Assembly (NCBI RefSeq): GCF_963678635.1
Contig: NC_087070.1
Coordinates: forward strand, 31,661,704-31,725,703
DNA from: Symsagittifera roscoffensis
Lineage: Eukaryota; Xenacoelomorpha; Acoela; Convolutidae
Length of the DNA: 64,000 nucleotides
Reading direction: 5' to 3'
A model generated the notes under the pieces. That model saw nothing but the letters and a program-made list of their open reading frames with translations, made no database searches and had not been told where the DNA came from. This document shows positions 12,059-22,496 of this stretch, one piece after another (position 1 is the stretch's first letter; every line of letters begins with the position of its first letter). Made by a program: the position numbers and the translations under genes.

Positions 12059-14322
12059 CAACACAAATCCTTGTATATTGAGACCACTTTCAAATTGAGA
12101 AATTTTGATATTTTTATTTATGTTTAGCAAATTTGAGATTTTAAAAAAGTTTTATAAAATGTCGTTATTAAGGACGTGCAATGAGTTTCGTTTGACTCAT
12201 TTGTTATTTTCAATAATTTTAGATGACATTTATCGATTGTTCTCTTTACAGAGGTGTTTTCAATTTTCAGCCATTTTGTGTTTAAAAATTTGTTAGCTAT
12301 TAGTTTGTAAAACATTGTTAACATAACCAGTTAGAGATCTAATATGTGATCTGATCGGTCACTTCGATAGTTATCCGATAGCCAAAATACAAAAAAAAAT
12401 TCAAACAAAAACTATATAATCAGTACCTTGGTAACGAGGAAAGTTATACGCTGAGAGTCTTTATACAACCTGTGGCACAATTCGAAACATATTCTACCTA
12501 AAGTATATCAATAAAAATTTATTTATTTAAAAGTTAGACAGGGCGTGGTTTTTAATCATAAAGAGCAATTCATTAAAAAAATTTAGTTGTACTTTTTATT
12601 CTAACTTGTTCTAAAATTGTTGTAACCAACAATTTCAGTAATTGAGCTCCTTAACCGAAAGTTTTCAAAAAACAACAAAAGCGAATACAATATCATCTCC
12701 ACTACGTAAAACAAGTGGAATCCGACTATGAGAAGCTGATGTCGCGCTATTTGTCAGGCATTTTAGGCGAGCATGAACCTTCACAATTGTAAACAAGGAT
12801 AGCCGGTTACAGTGCAAGTAGTACAGAATGTTCCGTTTATAGTCTTAGGAAAGTACAATTTTTTTTTCAAATTGATATCGATTTTTTCTAAGTGTTGTGA
12901 TAAAAAGTCTGAACAAAAAAAGAGAATTTAGGCATATTTAAGAGCGTTAGTAAAAAATAGGTCAATTGGGAAACAGTTTTTCAAGAAAAAAGAATAGAAA
13001 AAAACTAAAATCAAAAATTTTTTCACAGGTTTTTCTCGACACTGTGAAAATCTTTTAATTTATTTCGAAGCACGACTGAAAGAGCTTTAATGTGATATAT
13101 CATTCAACCCCTATACAATGGTGTACAAGCCCTGCACAAAACTAAAACACACCCGAATCCAGGTTTATCCCAATTTTTAATGGTCGGAACAATACTCCTT
13201 CCCACACAACAACTTATGCATGCGCTTATGTTTCGCTGATCAGAGTATCTTTTGCTTTGAGTTAAACCGCGCTAATAAACCGAGAATTATAAGAAGATGA
13301 AACAAGTAAAAGTTCTAGATAGTGTCTTCTCATATTCTATCACTTTTTCCGATCTGTTCAGAAATAATGTGCACGAAAGTGATTTCGTAAGGTTCAGTAA
13401 AATGATCAATTTGATTTTATTAGTGGTATTTTTACTTGAATGTGAAAGCAGCGTTACGTGATCCATTTAGACTAGACGTTCTGTTTCACTTTCCTGCCGT
13501 CTAATTCGTTGGATGACCGTAACTTGACACCTTGCGCTTTCTAGCTTGTTCAAACTATGACTTGCAATCGAAGTGTAACTAAAAGGAAAATTACTCCTTT
13601 TCCGTTTGCGTATGATTAAGCAATTCGGTGCTATTTTTATTTCGCTCGTACAATTTTGTCTTTGAGGAAGTCCAGATTTTATATACTTTGTTTTGATGCA
13701 AGTATGTGTGTCGTAGAAAAAGAGGTAAATCACTTACGATCGAGTCCAATCAGGTTTCTGTTAAGCGATTAGCCGAAGGGTTTTTCTAGGGATACGATTT
13801 TCAGGTTTTTCAAGTTTTCTTTTATTTAAAACAAGTTTCTGGCAGTTCAATAGAGTATACGAAATATTAAAGTTTTCAAGTTCTGTCTATAGTCACAGAA
13901 GGTCAAATGGTCAATGAGGTCCTGAAAAACGCAAGATCTTGCAGACATTAATAAGTTTTTATTAAACGATGTACTCCTTTTATGTTCTCACAAATGATAT
14001 GATTTCGCAAATGCAATTGGAATTGGTTGTCTTATTTATTTTTTTCTTTAAAACTCATTAGAAGATGTACGTTTTTTAAATTCGTTTGCTGCATTTCTTC
14101 AGACAATTGATTTTTTCAACGAGTTGATTTTTTCTCGGTTTTTTTAGCAGTTCAATCTTGTAAAATTGAACCAAACTGTGTCGTACAGATTTTTTAAACT
14201 TCTAGATGAAACCTAATTTTTTAAAAAATGTTGCATCACACAGGAAAATTGAGCAGCTGATTTATTCATATTTGAAACTGACACACCAGTTTTTTAACAA
14301 TCGGTTATTAGTATCATTAGTA
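12059..14322. other. Non-coding stretch with an R4 dispersed-repeat fragment
   Basis: 12790-12840 ('AGCCGGTTACAGTGCAAGTA' and onward) resembles 35455-35515 and, in opposite orientation, 33770-33830. An 88-codon minus frame (13467-13733) is not recognisable as a protein family. Confidence 0.4.
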
Positions 14323-14375
14323 TTTCTTCAGCTAACAACACAAATCATTAGTATTTGAGTTGTTAGCTGAAGAAA
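14323..14375. repeat. Perfect 17-bp hairpin
   Basis: TTTCTTCAGCTAACAAC (14323-14339) is exactly complementary to GTTGTTAGCTGAAGAAA (14359-14375) across a 19-base spacer. The phrase ATCATTAGTATTT occurs just before the left arm and again in the loop. A MITE remnant or small foldback is likely. Confidence 0.7.
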
Positions 14376-15059
14376 AAAGGTTAACTGATGGAATTGTTTG
14401 GACAAAAGGAAACATCCAAGCCATTTTTCTCATTTTTAGTGGGGATCCAATTGCGCAAAATGACTCAAAGTTTACCATCAAAGTTTAATATCTCTGAGTA
14501 ATGGTTTTCGTTCGCTTTGATCTGTACGGTAATTATCTAGAAAGCTAGGACAATTCGACAAAACCAATTGATTTTTTGTTCTTTTTCCAAAATATATTCG
14601 GATTACAAAAGTTCATGCGCTGCAGGAGTTTGACATCTTCTGACAAAAAAGTAATTGGTGTATTGATTTAACAAATACAGCCATTTAAGCAAAAAAGTAC
14701 AAACCTAAACAAGCACAGCAATCTTTACCTCTTTACGCTACCTTTATCATTTATTATTCAACTTTCTTTAGTGTTCGATTGAAGCAAAAAAAGTTAGTTA
14801 AATCATTTTTTGCATTTTTTTTTGCGTGCGCGAACACCGTTTGTAGCAGCCTAGTCTTCTCAGTTGATTTTGCATTCGATTCACCATTTTGCTTCTACCC
14901 ATACTTCTTCAGATGTACTAAACCATAAGACATATCATTGGTTTCCAATTAGTAATCTCAACCAGAAACTGAAGTTTGAGAACGTACACCATTCATTTCA
15001 TCAGAAATATTGTCCAAATGTGAATTGAAAACGTTATTTTCAGCTTTATCAGCGCTGAG

Positions 15060-15279
15060 CGTCAAAAGCCCCCGAGTCAAAAGCCCCCGCGACAAAAGCC
15101 CCCGCGACAAAAGCCCCCCGTCAAAAGCCCCCGAGTCAAAAGCCCCCGGCGCAAAAGTTACATGTACATGAACACCTACATGCAAAAGCACGGGGGGCTT
15201 TTGACTCGGGGGCTTTTGACGGGGGGCTTTTGTCGCGGGGGCTTTTGCCGCGGGGGCTTTTGACTCGGGGCTTTTGTCA
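15060..15279. repeat. Inverted minisatellite of a ~15-bp CAAAAGCCCCCG motif
   Basis: The left arm (15060-15158) holds six to seven tandem copies of GTCAAAAGCCCCCGA/GACAAAAGCCCCCGC. The right arm (15190-15279) is its near-perfect reverse complement, with the unit variants in matching order. The spacer of about 30 bases contains ACATGTACAT. The transcript or a single strand could form an ~88-bp hairpin, and the G-strand has regularly spaced G5-G6 tracts. The 108-codon minus frame over it (Ala/Pro/Lys- then Gly/Leu-rich) is a by-product of the repeat. Confidence 0.85.
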
Positions 15280-16104
15280 CTCAACCCTCTTTATCAGATA
15301 TCCGACCAAAGAACCTAACTATTAACCGTCGAAAATTACACAATGCAACAATACTCTTTCAGGTATCGATTTTTGAATTAAGGCCGTCTTGCAGAATCCA
15401 ACAGCCGCATGGCTGCCTCGCTGCCCTTGATAATTTTATAAGCTTTATTGTGACCAAAATAAGAGCATAAGATTTTCGGCTAAAACACGTTTGAGTCTCT
15501 TGTGAAATATCTTTTTTTTTAAATATCTACCGTATTTAAAAAAATAGGCTTTGCGAATCGGAGGTTTTATTCAGTATATGATTAGATTTTGATTTTCGGA
15601 GAACTCTTCAATATCTTATTGCAGAAATTGAATTTTGAAAAAAGTAGCTTTTAAACTTCAGCTAAAATCGGTTTCAAAGTGGACCTCTTCAATTTCGGTT
15701 ATAAAAATTCTACTCCTTGATCTCAAAAAGCGATCGGTTTTTATTTCCCTAGAGCATAAGTTGGATTTTCTTAAGTACTTACTCGAGGCGTTTTCCTGCA
15801 CGCTTTTCGCCTAATTAAAAGACACTATTTGGCAATTACTAACTCTCATTGTCAATTTTACCTGCAAGGAAACAATAAAAGATGCATTAAACTTATTTAC
15901 GCATCATCTAAATTGAAAAACCTTGATCTAAATAAGTATCCAACCAATCCAATTATCCTCCATCAATTTCAGAAAAAAGGCTGGGCTTCAGAAATTTAAT
16001 AGTTCTTAAATGAAGTTTTCCACTCAGTTGATTATTTATGGTGGTCTCGCGAATTTTAAAATATTTCCCAATTTTATCGCGTTTTATAATGAAATAATTT
16101 GCGA
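15280..16104. other. Non-coding stretch
   Basis: No coding frame, RNA gene or repeat structure was recognised. Confidence 0.4.
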
Positions 16105-16345
16105 AATAATTTGGGAGGGGGTTGGTGGGGTTGAGCGGGTGGACGAAAAGGGTGTTGCGGGGAACGGGTAAAGAACCGCGTTTATGGTGATAAACTTGTT
16201 TACTCGCTCTCGAGTTTTGTAGAAAGCTGCAAAAAAGAGAACAACATTTTTTTTAAAATCGATTATTTTGAAAATAAAAATGGATTTTAGTCGACTGAAA
16301 GGGATTATAATGGATTTTGTATGTTGGAAATAATCGATTCTAATG
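16105..16345 (+). mobile_element. Truncated relative of the 5440-6540 element
   Basis: A G-rich block (16110-16165: GGGAGGGGGTTGGTGGGG and similar) is followed by ATAATC/GATTTT-rich sequence (16258-16340: AATCGATTATTTTG, GGATTATAATGGATTTTG, AATAATCGATTCTAATGG). The order matches the right half of the element at 5900-6480. Confidence 0.45.
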
Positions 16346-16402
16346 GTTTAGTAATCCATTGCGCAGTGTAAATTTGTCATGATACTCAATTAAATAGACA
16401 AG

Positions 16403-16441
16403 ATGTTAGTCAACAAAAATCCATTAGTCAACAAAAATCCA
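16403..16441 (+). repeat. Two-copy 18-bp tandem repeat
   Basis: 'TTAGTCAACAAAAATCC' occurs twice back to back. It opens a short frame (16403-16606) that is otherwise unrecognised and lies in repeat sequence. Confidence 0.7.
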
Positions 16442-16499
16442 AAATACTTATTTAAATCATTTTACTATTTTACTGGTGTTCGATATTTTAAACCTTTAA

Positions 16500-17930
16500 A
16501 ATTGTACCCACCTCTTATACATCAACATTTTTACACTCCACATTTCGCCACCCCACAATTTCAACATCATACATTTTCACACGAAAAGTTTTTTCCACAC
16601 TTTTAATTTACCCTTAAAAGTCCGAACCCTTGAAATATTTCATCCCATTTTAATGCGCTACTTCATAAAAACTATGTGAATCTTATCGAGATAATTTTGA
16701 GGCGAAGTTTTCGGTAAAATCAGTTCACAAATTTAAAACTTAAGTTCCAAATTTTTTGTACTTCGCTTGCTTACAACATGCATTTGTAAGCAAGCGGTTT
16801 AAAGCGCCATCCCCCTATTTTAACACCATAAATTGTCACAGAAAATTTTTTTGTCAGTTCAGTATTTTACCTTCAAAAGTTTCAACCCTTAAAATATTTT
16901 ATTGCGCTTTAATCCGGTACTGCACAAAAAAACGAGGTGAGTACTAAAAAAATAGAGGGCTTAATTTGCGGAAAAATCTGTTCCCAATCTGTTCACAAGA
17001 AATTCAACCTTTAAAATCTTTTATTCTGTTTTAATTTGGTTTTTACCAAACATCTTATGTGAGTCATATCAAGATAGCCCTCAGGCTAAATGTCCGGAAA
17101 AATCAGTTCCGAATTTTAACACACATAAGTTTAAAATGCGTTGTACCACAAATTCCTACATCATTATTTTTACGCCCACATTTCGCCACCGCACAATTTC
17201 AACTCCAGATGCTTTTACACGAAAATTTTTGCCACACTGATATTTACCCTCAAAAATATTCGGCCTTTGAATTTTTTTATTCCGCTATAACCCGGTACTT
17301 AATAAACAACCTATGTAAATCATATCCTAACAAGACTGCTCGTATCAGGGTGAAACCCTGAATGTTTCGACTGCCTTTTAAGGTTTATGGAGCAGTAATA
17401 ACATTAAAAAATTCAATGAAATAAAACAAAAAAAAAACTTTTTTTTTCTAAAATGTGAAATTTTTTAATGAAAAATCATCCCCCCACACGCCTTATAAAG
17501 TACAAAAGGATAGATTTCGCTGCTAGTAACAATCAATTATGGCAAATACGCTTATTTTAACCAATTTGGAACAATTTCTAAGACGGATTAACTCTCGGCT
17601 TACGCGTTAATAGCGCAAAATATATCGCGCATTAATTGTCTCAAATTGGTCAAAATGGTCAAAATTGCAATCTTTAAACCCTCATAACTTTACGAAAAAT
17701 GATCACAGGTGAAATATCTTCTCAAATTTAAGCTCAGGACAACAATACTTTTTGAATGATCTAAAACAATTCCGTCAAAAATGGCTTGTTAAAAAGTCGA
17801 AATTTGTCTGAAGAAAAAAAACCCACCCCGAGCACAATTATTCCGTTACTTTCGTATCAAAAATCGGAACAATAACCTCAGGCGAAGTGTCCGGAAAAAT
17901 CAGTTCCGATTTTTAAAACTTAAGTCTTAA
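16500..17930 (+). repeat. Dispersed/tandem repeat array (CATTTCGCCACC family), interrupted by R1
   Basis: Units at 16508-16743, 16806-16940, 16990-17120 and 17140-17330 share 'CACATTTCGCCACC', 'CACAATTTCAAC', 'TTTACCCT.AAAA', 'CCGGTACT' and 'CCGGAAAAATCAGTTCC'. The last unit breaks at about 17330 and resumes at about 17873 with 'ACCTCAGGCGAAGTGTCCGG'; an R1 element sits in the gap. Confidence 0.6.
17330..17873 (+). mobile_element. R1 element, copy 1 (~545 bp)
   Basis: It begins AACAAGACTGCTCGTATC, followed by the stem-loop TCAGGGT-GAA-ACCCTGA (17345-17361), then GTTTCGACTGCC. It ends with ATCGGAACAATAA. The body carries a conserved stretch (GCGTTAATAGCGC, TCGCGC, TTAATTGT, CAAATTGG, TTTACGAAAAATGATCACAGGTG). 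The host repeat reads on across the gap, giving approximate borders. No open frame encodes a transposase, so it is non-autonomous. The mobilising machinery is unknown. Confidence 0.7.
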
Positions 17931-18311
17931 AACCGTCCGATAAAAGTCTTTACAAAGAGTCACTTTTAGTTATTAAAAAAGCATCCGTATCCAACACATC
18001 ACTAAAGACTAATGTAAAATCGATTGATATTTTTGATTTTTTTTAACTTCTATAAAAATTTCATTCACTCCTGACGTCAATTTTAAAACTTGTTTTTAAT
18101 CATATGATTCCTATTATATTCAATAAATAAAGTCTTGAGCCGAAATGAAAAGTAATGTATCCCCTGTTGTATGAACCAACGAAAATTTGAAACGAGAGTT
18201 ATTGCCCAACTTATTAACTCCATCAAGGGTAGCATTTCCGCATTAAATCTTTTTGCTTTGGCTCACAACTGACCGTCTGGATTTTATCGGAAAATAACAG
18301 CAAAGAGAACA

Positions 18312-18868
18312 AGGCTGCTCGTATCAGGGCGAAGCCCTGAATGTTCCGACTGCCTTTTAAGGTTTATGGAGCAGTAATAACATAAAAAAGTTAAATAAAA
18401 TTTTAAAAAAATGAAAATTTTGTTTTTGTAAAATTTAAAAGATTTTCTGAAAATCATCACGCCATATAAAGTACACGCCATATAAAGTACAAAAGGATAG
18501 ATATCGTTCCTTGTAACAAATCAATTATGGCAAATAAGCTTCGTTCAACCAATTTGGAACGATTTCTAAGACGGATTAAATCTCCGCTTACGCGTTAATA
18601 GCGCGAACTAAATCGAGCGTTAACTGTCCCAAATTGGTCAAAATGGCCAAAATTGCAATCTTTAAACCCTGATAACTTTACGAAAAATGATCACAGGTGA
18701 AATATCTTTTCAAATTTAAGCTAAGGACAACAATACTTTTTGAATGATGTAAAAAAAATTTTTGTCAAAAATGGCTAGTTAAAAATTCGAAATTTGTCTG
18801 AAGAAAAAAAAAACCCACCCCGAGCACAAATATTCCGTTACTTTCTTATCGAAAGTCGGAACAACAAT
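18312..18868 (+). mobile_element. R1 element, copy 2
   Basis: Same structure and orientation as copy 1: AACAAGGCTGCTCGTATC, stem-loop TCAGGGC-GAA-GCCCTGA at 18324-18340, GTTCCGACTGCC, the shared body, and the end AAAGTCGGAACAACAA. The stem differs from copy 1 by one pair (C-G here, T-A there), so pairing is kept. Confidence 0.75.
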
Positions 18869-20125
18869 GAAATTAAAACACATCAAGAGTATATTTGAAA
18901 AAAAACAATACTCACTGTTTTTCGGCTTTACCCAGCTCATACATAAAATTGGGTGCAAAGCTTTTGGAAAAAAGATGTATTTGTTTGACACAAATTTCAA
19001 CTATTTTTGGATCAAATTTTTGATAGAAATCTCCTTGCACCCACCCGAAGACTTCAGATGTAAGACCTGACAGCCCATTAGACAATGATTTTGTTTGCTG
19101 TGAGTTCAAAAAAGCGAATAAAAATAGAAAAACTATTTTTTTACCAATATGAATACGTTTAGAATACAAATGAATGGTTTAATAAAACGTTTGTTTTGTT
19201 TTTTTGACATTTATTGTCAAAAACCAAAATAATTAGACAATAGTTTTTTTTTCGAGTTCACTTTTCTTAACCAAATTTGATTTTTTGATTTCTCCGAAAA
19301 TTCTAGACATAGTTCAACCTAGTTGGGCAATCGATGCTACTTTTCAAGTGCTTTAGTTTCGTTCGTTATAATTTTGAAGTCGGAAGCTCATGGATATTGT
19401 TTTGGCTTGATTGATAAAATCCATTTTGCCTTTGTCGCGGCTAATTTTCTAATCTCGTTTTAGAAAAAAGCAACAAAAGAGTTTTTTTGAAAATAGCAAT
19501 TGATTTTCGCTAGGTTCAAATAAAAGGAACCCAAAGAAAAGGGTTTTTTCTTTTGCCGAGATCAAAAATAGCGCTTTTTCTAAAGGTAATTGAATTTTTT
19601 AAAATGAATTGAGACAATTCCTAAAATGATCTAAGCAGATTAACTTAAAGGAAAGAAAAATGAGGACAAACAATTCAAGAAAATTGTCTTTAGTTTTTCT
19701 TTCCTTAAAGTTAACCTTGCGAATCACCACCTTTATTGTTGCAGTTTCCGACGAAGCTGAGGGAATATTCATGCTGTTGTTTCTTTTATAGAATTTAGAT
19801 AATTTTATGATTGATTTTTGACAAAATTTTTAGAAACTCTAAATTTAATGAGCTGAAAAAGTTTATTACATTTTACCTCTTATTATAACCAGATTTAACC
19901 AATTTTCGGAAGTAGGCGGCAAATTGACGGGCGCTAGAATCATTCAAATCAAATTGAGTCAAACTATTTTGTCCGCGTAACGCGCTGCTAGATCAGGTAT
20001 TTATCATGTTGTATTGAAAACTGCGTGTAGGGATGATTTGCCCCAGAAAATCAACCATTAAAATTATGTCTTTGAAAACTTTTTTAGCATGTTTTGCACC
20101 AAAAATGACTTAAATTAACTTAAGG
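18869..20125. other. Non-coding stretch with a 30-bp imperfect inverted repeat
   Basis: TTAACTTAAAGGAAAGAAAA (about 19640-19660) and the sequence to 19669 pair with 19684-19714, which ends CTTTCCTTAAAGTTAA, around a ~14-base loop. No gene was recognised; 60-85 codon frames at 18779-19169 have no motif. Confidence 0.45.
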
Positions 20126-20890
20126 TAAGTTAACGACAGTCAGAACATTTGGGACTGTGCCCTGATATGAACAGTCTTGTTGTAATAGTTAGTGAAAGCG
20201 ACTTCTATTAATCCGAAAAATGTATTGAAAATTAAATTGATTTTTTTTATGCAAAAAAGCATCAATAGTAAATTGAATTTTCAGCGTGAAAGATCACCTT
20301 TCAATCATTTTGTCTTTTATCGGACGAGTCCGAATAAGCAATCTATTCACGCAGACTTGTTCTAAATTGTTCCTCAAAAATGGTTAACTTAGGAGCAAAC
20401 ATAAGCAGTCTGGATAAGCAATCTATTCACGCAGACTTGTTCTAAATTGTTCCTCAATAATGGTTAACTTAGGAGCAAACATAAGCAGTTGCTCCGCATA
20501 AATTTAAGCTGATATTCATATCATTACGCGGCCTCCGCAACAGGCCATAGTCAGATTTGTCGCGGACGTTTCTTTGATCTTCAATGCTGTTTTGGATTCC
20601 ACAAAGAAATACCTAAATCATTGTACCGCTCAAAATTGCTCCAAAAATAGGCAAATTTGCAGAATCCGCAACAGTAATTGTGGAATCCAGAACAGTTTGT
20701 GGAATCCACAAACAAATGATAAAACATTTGTAACGTTAAATTAAGCTGTTGCGGAATCCGCAACTGTAAGTGGAATCCGCAAATTGTAAGTGGAATCCGC
20801 AAATTGTAAATGGAACCCGCAAATTGTAAGTGGAATCCGCAAATTGTAAGTGGAATCCGCATTTTGTTTGCGGATTCCATTTACTTATAT
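20126..20890 (-). mobile_element. Dispersed repeat R2, copy 2
   Basis: It starts with a degenerate reversed R1-type terminus (CAGTCAGAACAT..GCCCTGATATGAACAGTCTTG). 20334-20413 and 20414-20489 are tandem copies of an 80-bp unit beginning 'ATAAGCAATCTATTC'. The body matches 6762-7110. It ends in about five exact or near-exact 20-bp units, 'TGGAATCCGCAAATTGTAAG' (20741-20870), closed by an inverted unit, GCGGATTCCATTTAC. Confidence 0.7.
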
Positions 20891-20979
20891 GTTTATATGT
20901 GGTAACGTTTTAATTTTTATCTTTTATTTACTACAGGTGTTCACCAACAACGGTTCACCAACAATATATGACGTCTACC

Positions 20980-21140
20980 AGTCTCAATTCGATCTCAACT
21001 TCGATCTGACTAACTTCGTCACCAACTTCGATCTCAATTCCTCTAACCCAATTTCAATCCCAATTCCTGTAACCCAATTTTGATCCCAATTCCTGTAACC
21101 CAACTTCGATCCCAATTCCTGCCATCAATCTCAATTCCTG
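20980..21140 (+). repeat. 26-bp minisatellite
   Basis: Units of about 26 bp read 'CGATCCCAATTCCTGTAACC' plus a variable CAATTT/CAACTT piece; three are near-identical (21040-21120) with more diverged units on either side. A 77-codon plus frame (20850-21083) reads through it but is repeat-derived. Confidence 0.65.
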
Positions 21141-21605
21141 CAAAAAGAACAAATTGAACAAACTCATGAAGTGAACTCGCATTTAAATTAGTCAGTTCAT
21201 TTCAATCAATTAATTCAATTAAAACAATTAAGGTGTTTTCAAATATCGTTTGATAAGGCAAAATTTTCGGGAACATATTTTGGTTTTGCAATTAACCAAT
21301 TATTTTAGATGTAGTTGTTCAAGTTTTGTTAACCTTTTTTAACTAAAACGGATTTACTCAAATTAGTTTTTCTTAATAGTTAACTTGCTTTCTATGAGCA
21401 AATTACACCAAATAGATAGTTTACTCTTTATGAGCAACTTTGACGGGCCGGCATATTTTTTAGACCATAAACCAAACTGCATACAGTAAAAAGAATACGG
21501 CAAATTACGGTTAATTTAAAGAGATCAAAAAACAACAAACAGTCATAAGAAAACAGTCATGACAACGAACAGCATAAACAGTTCAAGATGTCTAAATACT
21601 TCTCG

Positions 21606-22200
21606 TTAGTTATCCTCGACGACATATCTACCACGGCTTGCATTTATATGGCATCGGATTGTGCTCATGAGGAAATCTCTGTGTTCGTTGTTGAACTTGA
21701 GAGATTTGATCAGAGTGTCTAGCTCTCACGTTCGTTTCTTGCTGGCAACAAATCCCATTTTTTTCCCAGCACACTATCCCAATATTGATGGCATCCAAAA
21801 AGTCCTGAGGTTATACTACCCAAAAATTTAGCAGCACACTGTGTGGATGATAAACCAATGGCCTTTCTGGCTACTGGTGTAGCTAGAACCATTATGAAAG
21901 TTTGCCCTGTTTATTTCTCATCAAGCCAACGCATCTTTTTATTGCCGGAAATGTCGCAAAAATTTGGCTAATTGGGTGAGTAATATCACTCAGATCGCAG
22001 CAAAAATCGTTCTAAAATGGAGCACAAGAGAAAAAAAGAATTAAGCTTTATGTTTTAGGAAAAACAACGAAATTGAAATGAACAGCCACATACCAAAAAA
22101 GCTTTCTCAGCACGCTCCGCCAATACAGAAGGCATTCTCAGGTTGACATCCGCATTTTGGATGAACTCATTCCAGCAAACGCTCGTTTCTTCGATTATTC
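21606..22200 (-). pseudogene. Two-exon gene fragment of unknown family, broken
   Basis: Two exons join in phase. The right exon (about 22198-22094) includes 'CWNEFIQNADVNLRMPS' and ends at a GTATGTGG donor. The intron (22093-21968, 126 bp) ends CAATTAG. The left exon runs from 21967 and includes 'DISGNKKMRWLDEK', 'FIMVLATPVARKAIGLSS', 'KKWDLLPARNE' and 'HRDFLMSTIRCHINASRGRY', stopping at 21606-21608. The fragment is damaged: an in-frame TAA lies at 21911-21913 (after DEK) and a 2-bp shift lies near 21722. I do not recognise the family. The phase-compatible splice and balanced composition argue that it was a real gene. A 44-codon antisense frame (21588-21722) is its shadow. Confidence 0.5.
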
Positions 22201-22496
22201 GAATTTCAAATAATCAACAAGAAACTTTTCTCCGGCGCGCAAGATAGTCGATCGTAGCTAAAATCACAAAATAGAATAGGGTGTATATATAGAATACGGT
22301 AAAATTACCTAGCTAAAATTACAAAAAAAAATACGGTGTGTAAATAGAATACGGTAAATTAACTACCGATAAAAATAAGAATCAGTTGCATCCGGAAATG
22401 CATTATAAAAATTCAGGATATCAGATGAAATCGATGATCATACAGAATATAAGGATAGTTAGATGTGATTAATATGTAGATTAGTTAGACATTTGA

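Noticed and set aside
14958-15284. 108-codon minus-strand frame over the inverted minisatellite
   Set aside because: Its Ala/Pro/Lys then Gly/Leu repeats are translations of the two arms of the inverted 15-bp array; no independent protein signal.
20320-20345. Hammerhead-ribozyme-like 'CGGACGAGTCCG'
   Set aside because: The conserved CUGAUGA and GAAA core blocks are absent.
20334-20870. CRISPR-like repeats
   Set aside because: Units are contiguous tandem repeats (80 bp, 20 bp) with no unique spacers, in eukaryotic DNA.
21588-21722. 44-codon plus-strand frame
   Set aside because: Antisense to the better supported minus-strand exon ending at 21606.
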